Source: an uncultured Bacillaceae bacterium
GTDB lineage: Bacteria > Bacillota > Bacilli > Bacillales > Caldibacillaceae
Length of the DNA: 46,412 nucleotides
Direction of reading: 5' to 3'
Assembly (NCBI GenBank): GCA_937934645.1
Contig: CALGYZ010000051.1
Coordinates: forward strand, 1-46,412
The position numbers were made by a program, and so were the translations under genes. The notes beneath the pieces were generated by a model. The model saw nothing but the letters and a program-made list of their open reading frames with translations. It had not been told where the DNA came from and did no database searches. Position 1 is the stretch's first letter, and each line of letters opens with the position of its first letter. Shown here in pieces: positions 33,435-41,297 of this stretch.

Positions 33435-35384
33435 ATGACGAAAAAAGTTATTATCATCGGAGGAGTTGCCGGAGGGGCAACGGCTGCCGCAAGGTTAAGA
33501 AGATTAAGTGAAGAAGTTGAAATTATTCTTATTGAACGGGGAGAGCATATTTCCTTTGCTAACTGCGGATTGCCTTACTATATCGGCGATACAATTAAAG
33601 AGCGTGAAAATCTGCTCGTCCAAACGGCAGAGGGCATGTCTGCACGCTTTAATATTGATATCCGGACCAAAAATGAGGCTGTAAAAATTAATCCAGAGAA
33701 AAAGACCGTGACAATAAAAAATTTGCAAACGGATGAAATATACGAAGAATCCTATGATAAGTTATTACTCTCACCGGGAGCACGGCCGGTCATACCGCCC
33801 GTTCCGGGTATAGATGAACATGAGACTCTGTTTACGTTAAGAAATATTCCGGATACGGACCGCATCAAGTCTTTTATAGATCAGAAGAAGCCGGAAAAAG
33901 CCGTTGTGGTCGGCGGAGGATTCATCGGAATTGAAATGACGGAAAATCTGGTCGACAGGGGAATCGAGGTTACCCTTATTGAACGGTCCGATCAAGTAAT
34001 GACTCCGGTCGATTATGAAATGGCGAGCATTCTCCACAACCATTTAAGAGCGAAAGGTGTACAGTTAATTTTAGGCAACGGTGTTAAATCTTTCGAGGAT
34101 AAAGGAAGAAAAGTCATTTTGGAAGACGGAACGGCCGTTGAAACGGATATGACAATTCTTTCAGTCGGTGTCCGTCCTGAAAATGAATTGGCGAAAGACG
34201 CCGGATTGGAAATCGGTGAACGGGGCGGAATCATTGTTAACAAATATTTACAAACATCTAATGAAGATATTTATGCCGTGGGAGACGTAATTGAGGTCCG
34301 TGATTATATTAACGGGGAAAAAGCGATGATTCCGCTGGCAGGACCCGCCAACCGGCAAGGCCGGATTGCTGCTGACAATATTATGGGCAGACAAGTAGAA
34401 TACCAAGGCACCCTTGGAACGTCTATTGCAAAAGTCTTTGATTTTACCATAGCCTCAACCGGAAATAATGAAAAAATGTTGAAACGGCTTAATATTCCAT
34501 ATGAAGTCATCCACATTCATCCGAATTCCCATGCCGGATATTATCCGGGTGCTTCGCCAATATCGTTAAAACTAATTTTTGATAAAGAGAGCGGAAAAAT
34601 ATTCGGTGCCCAGGCAGTGGGAATGAAAGGAACCGATAAGCGGATGGATGTCATCGCAACAGCCATTAAAGGCGGGCTTACCGTTAAAGACTTAACAAAT
34701 TTGGAGCTGTCATATGCACCGCCGTATTCATCCGCAAAAGACCCGGTAAATATGGCCGGTTACGTAGCATCAAACGTTATGTCGGGAGATTTGGATAACA
34801 TCCAGTGGCATGAAGTGGATGAAATTGTGAAGCAGGGCGGTCTGATCATTGATGTCCGGGAACCGGCTGAAAGAGCATTCGGTTATATTGAAGGTTCCAT
34901 CAATATACCGTTAAATGAATTACGTTCAAGACTGGATGAAATTCCGCGTGATCAAACGATTTATGTATATTGTCAGGTCGGTTTGCGCGGTTATTTAGCA
35001 TCCCGGATATTAAAAAATAACGGTTACCGGGTAAAAAATATCGACGGCGGCTGGAAAACTTATTCTGCCGTTTATGGTACAGGGAAGCGGGTACAGAAAG
35101 AAATAAAAATCAGTGACTCGGGTGAGGCCTTGACTGCGCAGAATCAACCTGATTCAATAACACCGGCCAAAGTATTGGATGTTTCAGGATTAAGTTGCCC
35201 GATGCCGGTTATAAAGCTGAAGAAGGGAATAGAAGAAATTGAAAGTAATGAAATTCTGGAACTTCATTCAACAGACAAAGGTTCATTAAATGATATTCCA
35301 TTGTGGGCCAAAAGTTCGGGCCATGAGATCTTGAAGATCGAAGATGACAGGAATGTCATTAAGTTCTGGTTGAAGAAGAAGTAA
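33435..35384 (+). CDS. CoA-disulfide reductase / rhodanese / TusA three-domain fusion
   Basis: A 649-residue protein. Residues about 1-445 are a flavin disulfide reductase of the CoA-disulfide/polysulfide type (IIIGGVAGGATAAARLRRL, catalytic Cys44 in SFANCGLPYYIG, YAVGDVIEV). About 460-560 is a rhodanese domain with Cys513 in YVYCQVGLRGY. About 578-649 is a TusA domain with Cys588 in SGLSCPMPVIKLK. One chain thus holds a CoA-persulfide reductase, a sulfurtransferase and a sulfur carrier, suggesting channelled sulfane-sulfur transfer. ATG 33435 follows GGAGGGAGG. It is the second gene of the CstR-like-controlled operon. Two-domain CoADR-rhodanese enzymes are well known in Bacillus; the added TusA is less usual. 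Confidence 0.9.
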   Translation: MTKKVIIIGGVAGGATAAARLRRLSEEVEIILIERGEHISFANCGLPYYIGDTIKERENLLVQTAEGMSARFNIDIRTKNEAVKINPEKKTVTIKNLQTDEIYEESYDKLLLSPGARPVIPPVPGIDEHETLFTLRNIPDTDRIKSFIDQKKPEKAVVVGGGFIGIEMTENLVDRGIEVTLIERSDQVMTPVDYEMASILHNHLRAKGVQLILGNGVKSFEDKGRKVILEDGTAVETDMTILSVGVRPENELAKDAGLEIGERGGIIVNKYLQTSNEDIYAVGDVIEVRDYINGEKAMIPLAGPANRQGRIAADNIMGRQVEYQGTLGTSIAKVFDFTIASTGNNEKMLKRLNIPYEVIHIHPNSHAGYYPGASPISLKLIFDKESGKIFGAQAVGMKGTDKRMDVIATAIKGGLTVKDLTNLELSYAPPYSSAKDPVNMAGYVASNVMSGDLDNIQWHEVDEIVKQGGLIIDVREPAERAFGYIEGSINIPLNELRSRLDEIPRDQTIYVYCQVGLRGYLASRILKNNGYRVKNIDGGWKTYSAVYGTGKRVQKEIKISDSGEALTAQNQPDSITPAKVLDVSGLSCPMPVIKLKKGIEEIESNEILELHSTDKGSLNDIPLWAKSSGHEILKIEDDRNVIKFWLKKK

Positions 35385-35389
35385 ACGAA

Positions 35390-35413
35390 AAGCACGGCTG
35401 TTTTGCCGTGCTT
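35390..35413. terminator. Hairpin after the CoA-disulfide reductase fusion gene
   Basis: AAGCACGGC-tgtttt-GCCGTGCTT; the T-run on the plus strand is weak. Confidence 0.65.
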
Positions 35414-35439
35414 ATTTACTGGCATGATCATTGAAATAA

Positions 35440-35470
35440 AAAACAATGTCAGTTTAACTGACATTGTTTT
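35440..35470. terminator. Terminator beside the tRNA-Pro gene
   Basis: AAACAATGTCAGT-tta-ACTGACATTGTTT, with A/T runs on both sides; it lies 12 bases downstream of the minus-strand tRNA gene. Confidence 0.75.
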
Positions 35471-35481
35471 GGAAAAATTAG

Positions 35482-35555
35482 TCGGGAAAACAGGATTCGA
35501 ACCTGCGACCCCTAGCACCCCATGCTAGTGCTCTACCAAGCTGAGCTATTTCCCG
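35482..35555 (-). tRNA. tRNA-Pro, anticodon GGG
   Basis: On the minus strand the cloverleaf is complete: acceptor CGGGAAA/TTTCCCG with discriminator A, D-stem GCTC/GAGC, anticodon stem CTAGC/GCTAG with loop ATGGGGT (anticodon GGG), and T-arm GCAGG-TTCGAAT-CCTGT. CCA is not encoded. C1-G72 and A73 fit proline identity. It reads CCC and CCU. It is a single tRNA gene with no rRNA or other tRNA nearby. The CCU specifier of the proBA T-box could be read by this tRNA. Confidence 0.95.
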
Positions 35556-35760
35556 ATCATTATAATTCCATTTTATATAGTAATACATTTCTTTATTTTG
35601 TTCAACCGTCGCGTTTTTATCATAACATTTTTTTATCGAATTGTAAAGGGGGAATGAAGTCATTTTTTCATATCCGGGAAATTGATTAAACAGAAAAACA
35701 AAGTTATACTTATTGTACTGACTGCCTTAAATGACCCGCTAAAACTGGAAGAATCATCGG

Positions 35761-35782
35761 AGCCATGTTGCGTGGCTTTTTA
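35761..35782 (+). terminator. Hairpin with T-run upstream of the radical SAM gene
   Basis: AGCCATG-ttg-CGTGGCT followed by TTTTT, 71 bases before the radical SAM ATG. It has the form of a small intrinsic terminator on the plus strand, yet no gene lies between the tRNA and it, so it may be an attenuator in the leader of the radical SAM operon. Nothing else is recognised in 35556-35852. Confidence 0.45.
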
Positions 35783-35852
35783 CAGCGGTTATAAAAAGGG
35801 AATGGAAAAATAAGATAATTTAGAATAGTATCGGAAGGAAAGGGTAGGTAAG

Positions 35853-37190
35853 ATGACAAAATACGTACCGTCAAAATTTAATGCATTATCCCGCACGGAA
35901 GACGGCGGGCTGATGATGTTTAACAGCTATACCGGAGCGATGGTCCATTTTTCCAAGGATGAAAAAGACGAAGTTATGGCTTCTATCCGTAGACAGGGAG
36001 TGGAAGAGCTGGATACCGAAGTGAAACAAGCATTATTGGACAATGGATTTATTGTTCCGGAACATGTGGATGAAATGAAACGGGCCCAAGTTTTGCATCA
36101 GTCCATGCACCGGACGGATATGATGCATTTGATTTTAATGACAACGGAACAGTGCAACTTCCGCTGTACATATTGTTACCAGGATTTTATAAAAGGAAGA
36201 ATGACTCCGGAAGTAATCAGCGGAGTTAAAAACCTCGTAAAAGAACGGGCAAAAGTTTTATCGGAATTGCATATCAGTTGGTTCGGTGGGGAGCCGCTTT
36301 TGGAACTTGATGTGATCGAAGAGTTATCCCGCTCCTTTATGGAGACTGCCAGGGAACATGATATAGCATATTCTGCAGATATTTCTACGAATGCATGGTT
36401 TTTAACAAGAGACGTTTTTGAAAAATTATTGTCCTGGGAAGTACGCCAGTTTATGATCACCATTGACGGTGTCGGGGAAATGCATGACCGGACACGTCAT
36501 CTCGCGGGCGGTCAGGGCACTTTTGACCGGATTATGGAAAACTTAAAGGCTATCAAGGAAAGTGACGGTCAGTTTGATATTACAATCCGGGTAAACTTTG
36601 ACCGCGAAAATATGGATGAAGTTACGAATCTGATAAAATATTTAAAAGATTATTTTGCCGGAGACGACCGGTTCGGTATGTTCTTCCGTCCTGTTGGTAG
36701 ATGGGGGGGACCGAACGACGAAGAGTTACCGATTTGCAACCATATCGTATCAAACAAAAAAATCTGGGAGTTTCAGGAAGAAGCTTTACAGGAAGGCTTG
36801 TCCCTGAGTTCCATGATTCCCGGCATTATGGCGCCGACCGCATCAGTTTGCTATGCGGCAAAACCGTACGCGATGGTGATCGGCTCAGACGGCCAGCTTT
36901 ATAAATGTACGACATGCTTGAATGAGGAAATGAACCAGGTTGGAAAAATTCATGCTGACGGATCCATGGATTTGGATTATGATAAAATTGCAACATGGTT
37001 AACAACGGGAGAAGAGACGGATTCCGGTTGCCAATCTTGTTTCTTCCGTCCGGCTTGCCAGGGCAACCATTGCCCGTGGTACAGGATTATTACCGGAGAA
37101 CGGCCGTGTCCGTATGAAAAACGGAATGTGCGGAAAGTATTAAACTTAATTTGGAAGGACCGTTTTGCCAAAGAAGCCGTACATCAATAA
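35853..37190 (+). CDS. Radical SAM/SPASM peptide-maturase-like enzyme
   Basis: A 445-residue protein. The radical SAM cluster motif is C101-x3-C105-x2-C108 (CNFRCTYCY), with GGEP at 145-148. A C-terminal SPASM-type region has Cys at 333, 352, 355, 393, 396, 402, 407 and 419 for auxiliary iron-sulfur clusters. Residues about 10-75 (MMFNSYTGAMVHF ... ALLDNGFIVP) resemble a PqqD-like peptide-recognition module, which is inference. SPASM enzymes typically modify ribosomal peptides or activate sulfatases. No sulfatase is in the window, while a short peptide gene follows 33 bases downstream before a shared terminator. AAGGAAAGGGTAGG precedes the ATG. No transporter or protease gene is adjacent. Confidence 0.9.
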   Translation: MTKYVPSKFNALSRTEDGGLMMFNSYTGAMVHFSKDEKDEVMASIRRQGVEELDTEVKQALLDNGFIVPEHVDEMKRAQVLHQSMHRTDMMHLILMTTEQCNFRCTYCYQDFIKGRMTPEVISGVKNLVKERAKVLSELHISWFGGEPLLELDVIEELSRSFMETAREHDIAYSADISTNAWFLTRDVFEKLLSWEVRQFMITIDGVGEMHDRTRHLAGGQGTFDRIMENLKAIKESDGQFDITIRVNFDRENMDEVTNLIKYLKDYFAGDDRFGMFFRPVGRWGGPNDEELPICNHIVSNKKIWEFQEEALQEGLSLSSMIPGIMAPTASVCYAAKPYAMVIGSDGQLYKCTTCLNEEMNQVGKIHADGSMDLDYDKIATWLTTGEETDSGCQSCFFRPACQGNHCPWYRIITGERPCPYEKRNVRKVLNLIWKDRFAKEAVHQ

Positions 37191-37223
37191 ATGGCAGTTT
37201 TCCCATTGAAAGGGGGTGACATC

Positions 37224-37310
37224 ATGAAAGTTATTCGCCCTGCATCAAATCCGGTGAAAAAATCCGGTTCCGGAAGAATCGTAAAATCCGTTCCCGGTAA
37301 TTTAAAATAA
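37224..37310 (+). CDS. 28-residue peptide, candidate radical SAM substrate
   Basis: A short frame of 28 residues beginning MKVIRPASNPVKK and ending GRIVKSVPGNLK. It follows a very strong ribosome binding site (AAAGGGGGTGA, 4 bases before ATG) and lies 33 bases after the radical SAM stop. A terminator starts 17 bases after its stop. It is rich in Lys/Arg, Gly, Ser, Pro and Val, without Cys, Trp, Tyr or Phe. It contains a loose repeat (PVKKSGSG / IVKSVPGN). An in-frame ATG at 37191, directly after the enzyme's stop, would give 39 residues (adding MAVFPLKGGDI) but has no good site. No known precursor family is recognised; position and translation signal are the evidence. Confidence 0.6.
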   Translation: MKVIRPASNPVKKSGSGRIVKSVPGNLK

Positions 37311-37327
37311 AAAACCGGATGACAATG

Positions 37328-37357
37328 AAAAAGAGCTCACAGATGTGAGCTCTTTTT
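37328..37357. terminator. Bidirectional terminator after the radical SAM/peptide operon
   Basis: AAAGAGCTCAC-agat-GTGAGCTCTTT with T5; also serves the convergent decarboxylase gene. Confidence 0.9.
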
Positions 37358-37373
37358 CATTTCCGGCCATTTC

Positions 37374-38825
37374 TTAAACATTCTTAAAAACAATAATTCT
37401 CCTTTTTTGCAATACTCGGCCGCCTTGAAAATTCGCATTTTGGGCAAGCAAATTCATTAATATCCCCAGCTTCTCTTCTGTTATTTTCTCACCTTCCATA
37501 ATTAACGGGATTCCCGGTGGATAGGGAATGATCATTTCCCCGCTAATGCGGCCGCAAGCTTCTGATAATGGGATCTCTTCTTTTTCGGTTTGTTCCATTT
37601 TTTTGAACGGGACAGATAAGACGGAAAAAAGTTCATCCCGGTATAAAAATTCCCGTGAACGGATCAAGAAAGATTGCTCATAATCCTCTTTTTTTACTGC
37701 GGAAGCAATTTTTTCGGCTGTCTTTGTAAAAGGATACATTTGTTCTTTTTTTAATAACGGCAGGATGAGTAGGACATTTTGCATGTCGGCCAATTCAGGA
37801 TATACCCACTCAGTCTCCAGTAACTCCTGTAATTGAAATCCGCTTATTCCTTTTGTTGACCGGAGCGTAATTTTTAATGGATCGGGTTTGCATCCGTTCG
37901 GAGTTTGTAAAATTTCGATTTCCGGAATTGTACATAATATCTTTTTAAACCTTTCTACTTCCTTTATGAAAAAAGCTAAATCTTCTTCGTTGTATGATGC
38001 TAAATAATACCTTGCTAAATCAAGCGATGCCATGAGCGGATAGGAAGGACTGCTGGACTGCAACATTTGCAGGTAAAATTTTACACGTTCCGGATCAATC
38101 CGGCGGCTGTTAATATGTAAAAAAGAACCCATTGTCATGGCCGGCAATGTTTTATGGGCTGATTGCACAACGATGTCGGCACCCAGTTGAACGGAACTTT
38201 CGGGAAACGGCGGAGGAAGGATAAAGTGCGCACCGTGGGCCTCATCTATAAGGACAGGAAGATTTTTTTTGCGGGCAACAGATATAATTTCCCCTAAATC
38301 ATAAGTAAGGCCGTAATAGTTGGGGTAGGTAAGAATGACCGCCTTAATGTCGGGAAATAACTGTAAAGCTTTTTCTACCGTCCCTGCATCATAACCGGAA
38401 GATACTTTCCAGTTTTCATCAATTTTCGGTGACATAAAGACCGGTTCTGCCTTGGCCAGCGTTAGCCCGTGTAAAATGGATTTATGACAATCTCTTCCGA
38501 CCAGGACCCGGTCCCCTTCGTTTACTGTCGATAAGATCATCGCCAAATTTCCAACAGTTGTGCCGTTGACTAAAAAAAAGCTTTGATCCGCACCATATAA
38601 TTCCGCCAATAACTCCATCGCTTCCATGATCGGGCCGGAAGGGGCATGCAAATCATCAAGTCCTGTAATTTCTGTTGCATCAATGGCAAGAACGGATTGA
38701 AAAAAAGTCCGGGCGAAGTCTGCAAATAGTTGTCCGTTTTTATGACCGGGGACATGGTATGAAAAAGTTTCCTGTTCTGAGTAACGTTTCAAAATGTCAA
38801 ATAAAGGTGTTTTGCCTTGGTTCAT
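37374..38825 (-). CDS. Orn/Lys/Arg decarboxylase family protein (YaaO-like)
   Basis: A 483-residue PLP-dependent fold-type I decarboxylase. The PLP lysine is in IVVQSAHKTLPAMTMGSFLH; others are YHVPGHKNGQ, LVNGTTVGNLAMI, DCHKSILHGL and DEAHGAHFILPP. The C-terminal GEMIIPYPPGIPLIMEGEKI is family-typical. It may make cadaverine, agmatine or putrescine; substrate is not readable. ATG 38825 is 8 bases after GGAAG, and a TTG directly before it is less well spaced. Confidence 0.9.
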   Translation of the reverse strand: MNQGKTPLFDILKRYSEQETFSYHVPGHKNGQLFADFARTFFQSVLAIDATEITGLDDLHAPSGPIMEAMELLAELYGADQSFFLVNGTTVGNLAMILSTVNEGDRVLVGRDCHKSILHGLTLAKAEPVFMSPKIDENWKVSSGYDAGTVEKALQLFPDIKAVILTYPNYYGLTYDLGEIISVARKKNLPVLIDEAHGAHFILPPPFPESSVQLGADIVVQSAHKTLPAMTMGSFLHINSRRIDPERVKFYLQMLQSSSPSYPLMASLDLARYYLASYNEEDLAFFIKEVERFKKILCTIPEIEILQTPNGCKPDPLKITLRSTKGISGFQLQELLETEWVYPELADMQNVLLILPLLKKEQMYPFTKTAEKIASAVKKEDYEQSFLIRSREFLYRDELFSVLSVPFKKMEQTEKEEIPLSEACGRISGEMIIPYPPGIPLIMEGEKITEEKLGILMNLLAQNANFQGGRVLQKRRIIVFKNV

Positions 38826-38965
38826 CAATCATCTTCCTTTTTCAATCCAAAAAAGTTCTGATTGCTGTTTAAAGCAAACGTTACATCTTTATCATAACAA
38901 ATGGTATGCGCAACGGCATAAATTTCTGCATTTTTTATGAAAAGTGGAGGCATAAAATGTGAAAT

Positions 38966-39265
38966 TTAAAAAATTTTATTGATTTCCCGGAGACGGTATT
39001 TAAAAAAATCAAAGTCATTATTATGGTGAACGATCACTTCTTTAATAATACGGGAGATTGCACTATGTAAAAATTCCAATGCTTCATCCCGGTCAGAAAA
39101 CGTTTTCAACAAAGCCAGAATATTTTTTACCCGGTCCTCAACGCTTACCGCCAACAAATAATCGTGAACCGTCAAGTAGCAATTTTTATAAATTATTTTT
39201 TCATCCGGTTTTATGCCAAATTGGTGAAAAACCACGTTGTATAGTTGTTTGTAATATGCATTCAT
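38966..39265 (-). CDS. Hypothetical protein, 99 residues
   Basis: Not recognised. It begins MNAYYKQLYNVVFHQFGIKP and is predicted mostly helical, with an aromatic N-terminus, a middle region DRVKNILALLKTFSDRDEAL and the C-terminal segment HHNNDFDFFKYRLREINKIF. It has no signal peptide or membrane span. GGCGGGTGAT precedes the ATG. It is transcribed alone, divergent from the spore lipoprotein gene and downstream of nothing obvious. Confidence 0.65.
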   Translation of the reverse strand: MNAYYKQLYNVVFHQFGIKPDEKIIYKNCYLTVHDYLLAVSVEDRVKNILALLKTFSDRDEALEFLHSAISRIIKEVIVHHNNDFDFFKYRLREINKIF

Positions 39266-39471
39266 GAAAAATCACCCGCCAATAAATTCCCCTTTCAATA
39301 CCGCAAAATATATTTTTTCCTTTAAAAAAGAAAATTATGAGCGAAAGATCATTAATCATTTTTCATCCGGTTCCAATTTTCTGGTAAAACAGACATTTCC
39401 AATTTCTATTACGTATACTTCGCTTTAAACATGCCACCATAAACATGAAAAAGTATTAAGGGGAGTGAAAA

Positions 39472-40188
39472 ATGAAAAGGTATATCGTTACAGGATTAAC
39501 GGTTGTTACACTCGGTTTAACCGGGTGTACATGGAACGATGATGCCACCGGAAGAAATGAAACAGAATATAACCGGCAAATGAGGACAAACGAAACAACT
39601 CCGATGCATGTTCGGAACGAAGGGCGGCTCCGTTCGTTAAGCATTTCTGAACGGGCGGAAAGGGAAGTGGAAAAGTTGCCGGAAGTGGATGATGCCCAGG
39701 TGATCGTTTCCGGAAATAATGCTTATGTTGCCGTCCGGCTAAAAGATCATAATGTAAATAACCGCAGAGCAAATAATAATCTTACCGGAAACGGTGTGGT
39801 CGATCAGAATAACCGCACAAGGGATAACGGAATAATTGATGGACAGAATGATGCAGGGAATCCGGAAAATGACCCGCTGAATTATAAAGATAATGCAATG
39901 AATGACCGGTATAACGGTGTCCGTAATATTAACCGGAATACAAGAACAACAAGAAATTACACTCCGATATCTAATCGGTTTGAACAAAAAATTACCGGTC
40001 AGGTACGGAAAGCGGATTCCAGAATTCGGAAAGTGTATGTTTCCGCTGATCCTGACTTTTATAGCCGGATGACTGACTTTGGCGACAATATCCGGAATAA
40101 CCGGTTAAATGACGGTTTAATTAATGACTTTAATAATCTGGTAAATGATATTTTTAACACCGGTAACAAACGGAGAAATGTACGGTAA
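39472..40188 (+). CDS. YhcN/YlaJ-family sporulation lipoprotein
   Basis: A 238-residue lipoprotein with signal peptide MKRYIVTGLTVVTLGLTGC; the lipobox LTGC gives lipid-modified Cys19. Two halves of the YhcN/YlaJ domain are visible: SERAEREVEKLPEVDDAQVIVSGNNAYVAVRL, and FEQKITGQVRKADSRIRKVYVSADPDFYSRM. Between them is a long Asn/Arg/Asp-rich insert (about residues 95-165). The family lies in the spore inner membrane or forespore in Bacillus and affects germination or outgrowth. GGGGAGTG precedes the ATG. It supports a spore-forming host. Confidence 0.9.
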   Translation: MKRYIVTGLTVVTLGLTGCTWNDDATGRNETEYNRQMRTNETTPMHVRNEGRLRSLSISERAEREVEKLPEVDDAQVIVSGNNAYVAVRLKDHNVNNRRANNNLTGNGVVDQNNRTRDNGIIDGQNDAGNPENDPLNYKDNAMNDRYNGVRNINRNTRTTRNYTPISNRFEQKITGQVRKADSRIRKVYVSADPDFYSRMTDFGDNIRNNRLNDGLINDFNNLVNDIFNTGNKRRNVR

Positions 40189-40199
40189 AAACCATCATC

Positions 40200-40227
40200 A
40201 AAGGAGCTGTTTTTTCAGCTCCTTTTT
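40200..40227 (+). terminator. Terminator after the spore lipoprotein gene
   Basis: AAAGGAGCTG-ttttt-CAGCTCCTTT with further T residues. Confidence 0.85.
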
Positions 40228-40377
40228 CGTTTTTCATAAGCTGGAGTAATGATATTACTTATACATTGTAATCTTTACGGTTCCTCCCTGCCGATTTAAG
40301 CATGAAAACAAGTGTAGATATGATATTTGTACAAGAACATTTTTGTCATGTAATAAAGGGAAGGGAGATACAGGATA

Positions 40378-40422
40378 TGGTGCCTTTGAAAGTTTTGCCG
40401 GATATGGTTAAAAATAAATGAA
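40378..40422 (+). CDS. Possible 14-residue leader peptide
   Basis: ATG at 40378 after GGGAAGGGAGATACAGGAT encodes MVPLKVLPDMVKNK and stops 24 bases before the pseudouridine synthase start. The ribosome binding site is good, but the frame is short enough to be chance. No amino-acid run or attenuator is seen. Confidence 0.25.
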
Positions 40423-40446
40423 GTAAAATGATAAGGGGTAAGTAAA

Positions 40447-41151
40447 TTGGACGTACGAATCATCTATGAAGATAATCATTTACTTGTAACAGAAAAGCCC
40501 GTAAATATTCCGGTTCAGGAAGATTCGTCTCGGGACTGCGATTTATTGTCAATATTAAGGAATGATATAAAAATTCGCTATAATAAGCCGGGAAATGTTT
40601 TTCTGGCCCTTGTCCACCGTCTTGACAGACCGGTTGGGGGCGTGATGGTATTTGCAAAAACTTCAAAAGCTGCCAGCCGTCTTTCGGATTCATTCAGGAA
40701 ACAGGAAATTGAAAGGTCCTATCTGGCTGTGGTACGGGGTTGCCCTCCGGAAAAATACGGTTTGCTTGAACATTACTTATTGAAAAACCGGAGAAAAAAT
40801 ATCGTTCATGTTGTACCGGAAGATACGAAGCATGCCAAAAAAGCAGTATTAGAATATGAAGTACTGGATGAAACAGATGACCTCGGTTTGTTGTCCGTCA
40901 AACTGCATACAGGACGGTCGCACCAAATTCGGGTACAATTGAGCACCAGCGGATATCCAATCTACGGTGACCAAAAATATGGCCGGCACGTCAATAAACT
41001 CGGTGAGCAAATCGCTTTATGGTCCCATAAATTAACACTTTTGCATCCGGTGAAAAAAGAGCCGATGACCTTTATTTCCTTGCCGCCGGAAAAATATCCT
41101 TGGACGTTGTGGACGGATTTCCTCCGTAAAAACAATCAGCCGGTTATGTAA
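40447..41151 (+). CDS. RluA-family rRNA/tRNA pseudouridine synthase
   Basis: A 234-residue enzyme that isomerises uridine in RNA. Catalytic Asp is in ALVHRLDRPVGGVMVFAKTSKAA; others are VKLHTGRSHQIRVQL and the terminal domain GYPIYGDQKYG. It lacks an S4 domain, as do the small Bacillus members. The start is TTG at 40447 after ATAAGGGGTAA. The target position cannot be read. It is followed by a terminator. Confidence 0.9.
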   Translation: MDVRIIYEDNHLLVTEKPVNIPVQEDSSRDCDLLSILRNDIKIRYNKPGNVFLALVHRLDRPVGGVMVFAKTSKAASRLSDSFRKQEIERSYLAVVRGCPPEKYGLLEHYLLKNRRKNIVHVVPEDTKHAKKAVLEYEVLDETDDLGLLSVKLHTGRSHQIRVQLSTSGYPIYGDQKYGRHVNKLGEQIALWSHKLTLLHPVKKEPMTFISLPPEKYPWTLWTDFLRKNNQPVM

Positions 41152-41180
41152 AAAAACGGTCTTCTTGAGGGCCGTTTTTT
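41151..41180 (+). terminator. Terminator after the pseudouridine synthase gene
   Basis: AAAAACGGTC / GGCCGTTTTT hairpin followed by T residues. Confidence 0.75.
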
Positions 41181-41297
41181 TGTTTTTGCAGAAACAGGCA
41201 AATAAGTCTTTCGTTTTTAAATTGCAGTGTGATGATTGTTCAATCCCCGCATATGAATGAAAAAAAGTGTATTATTCGTTGCGGGGAGGGTAAATGA

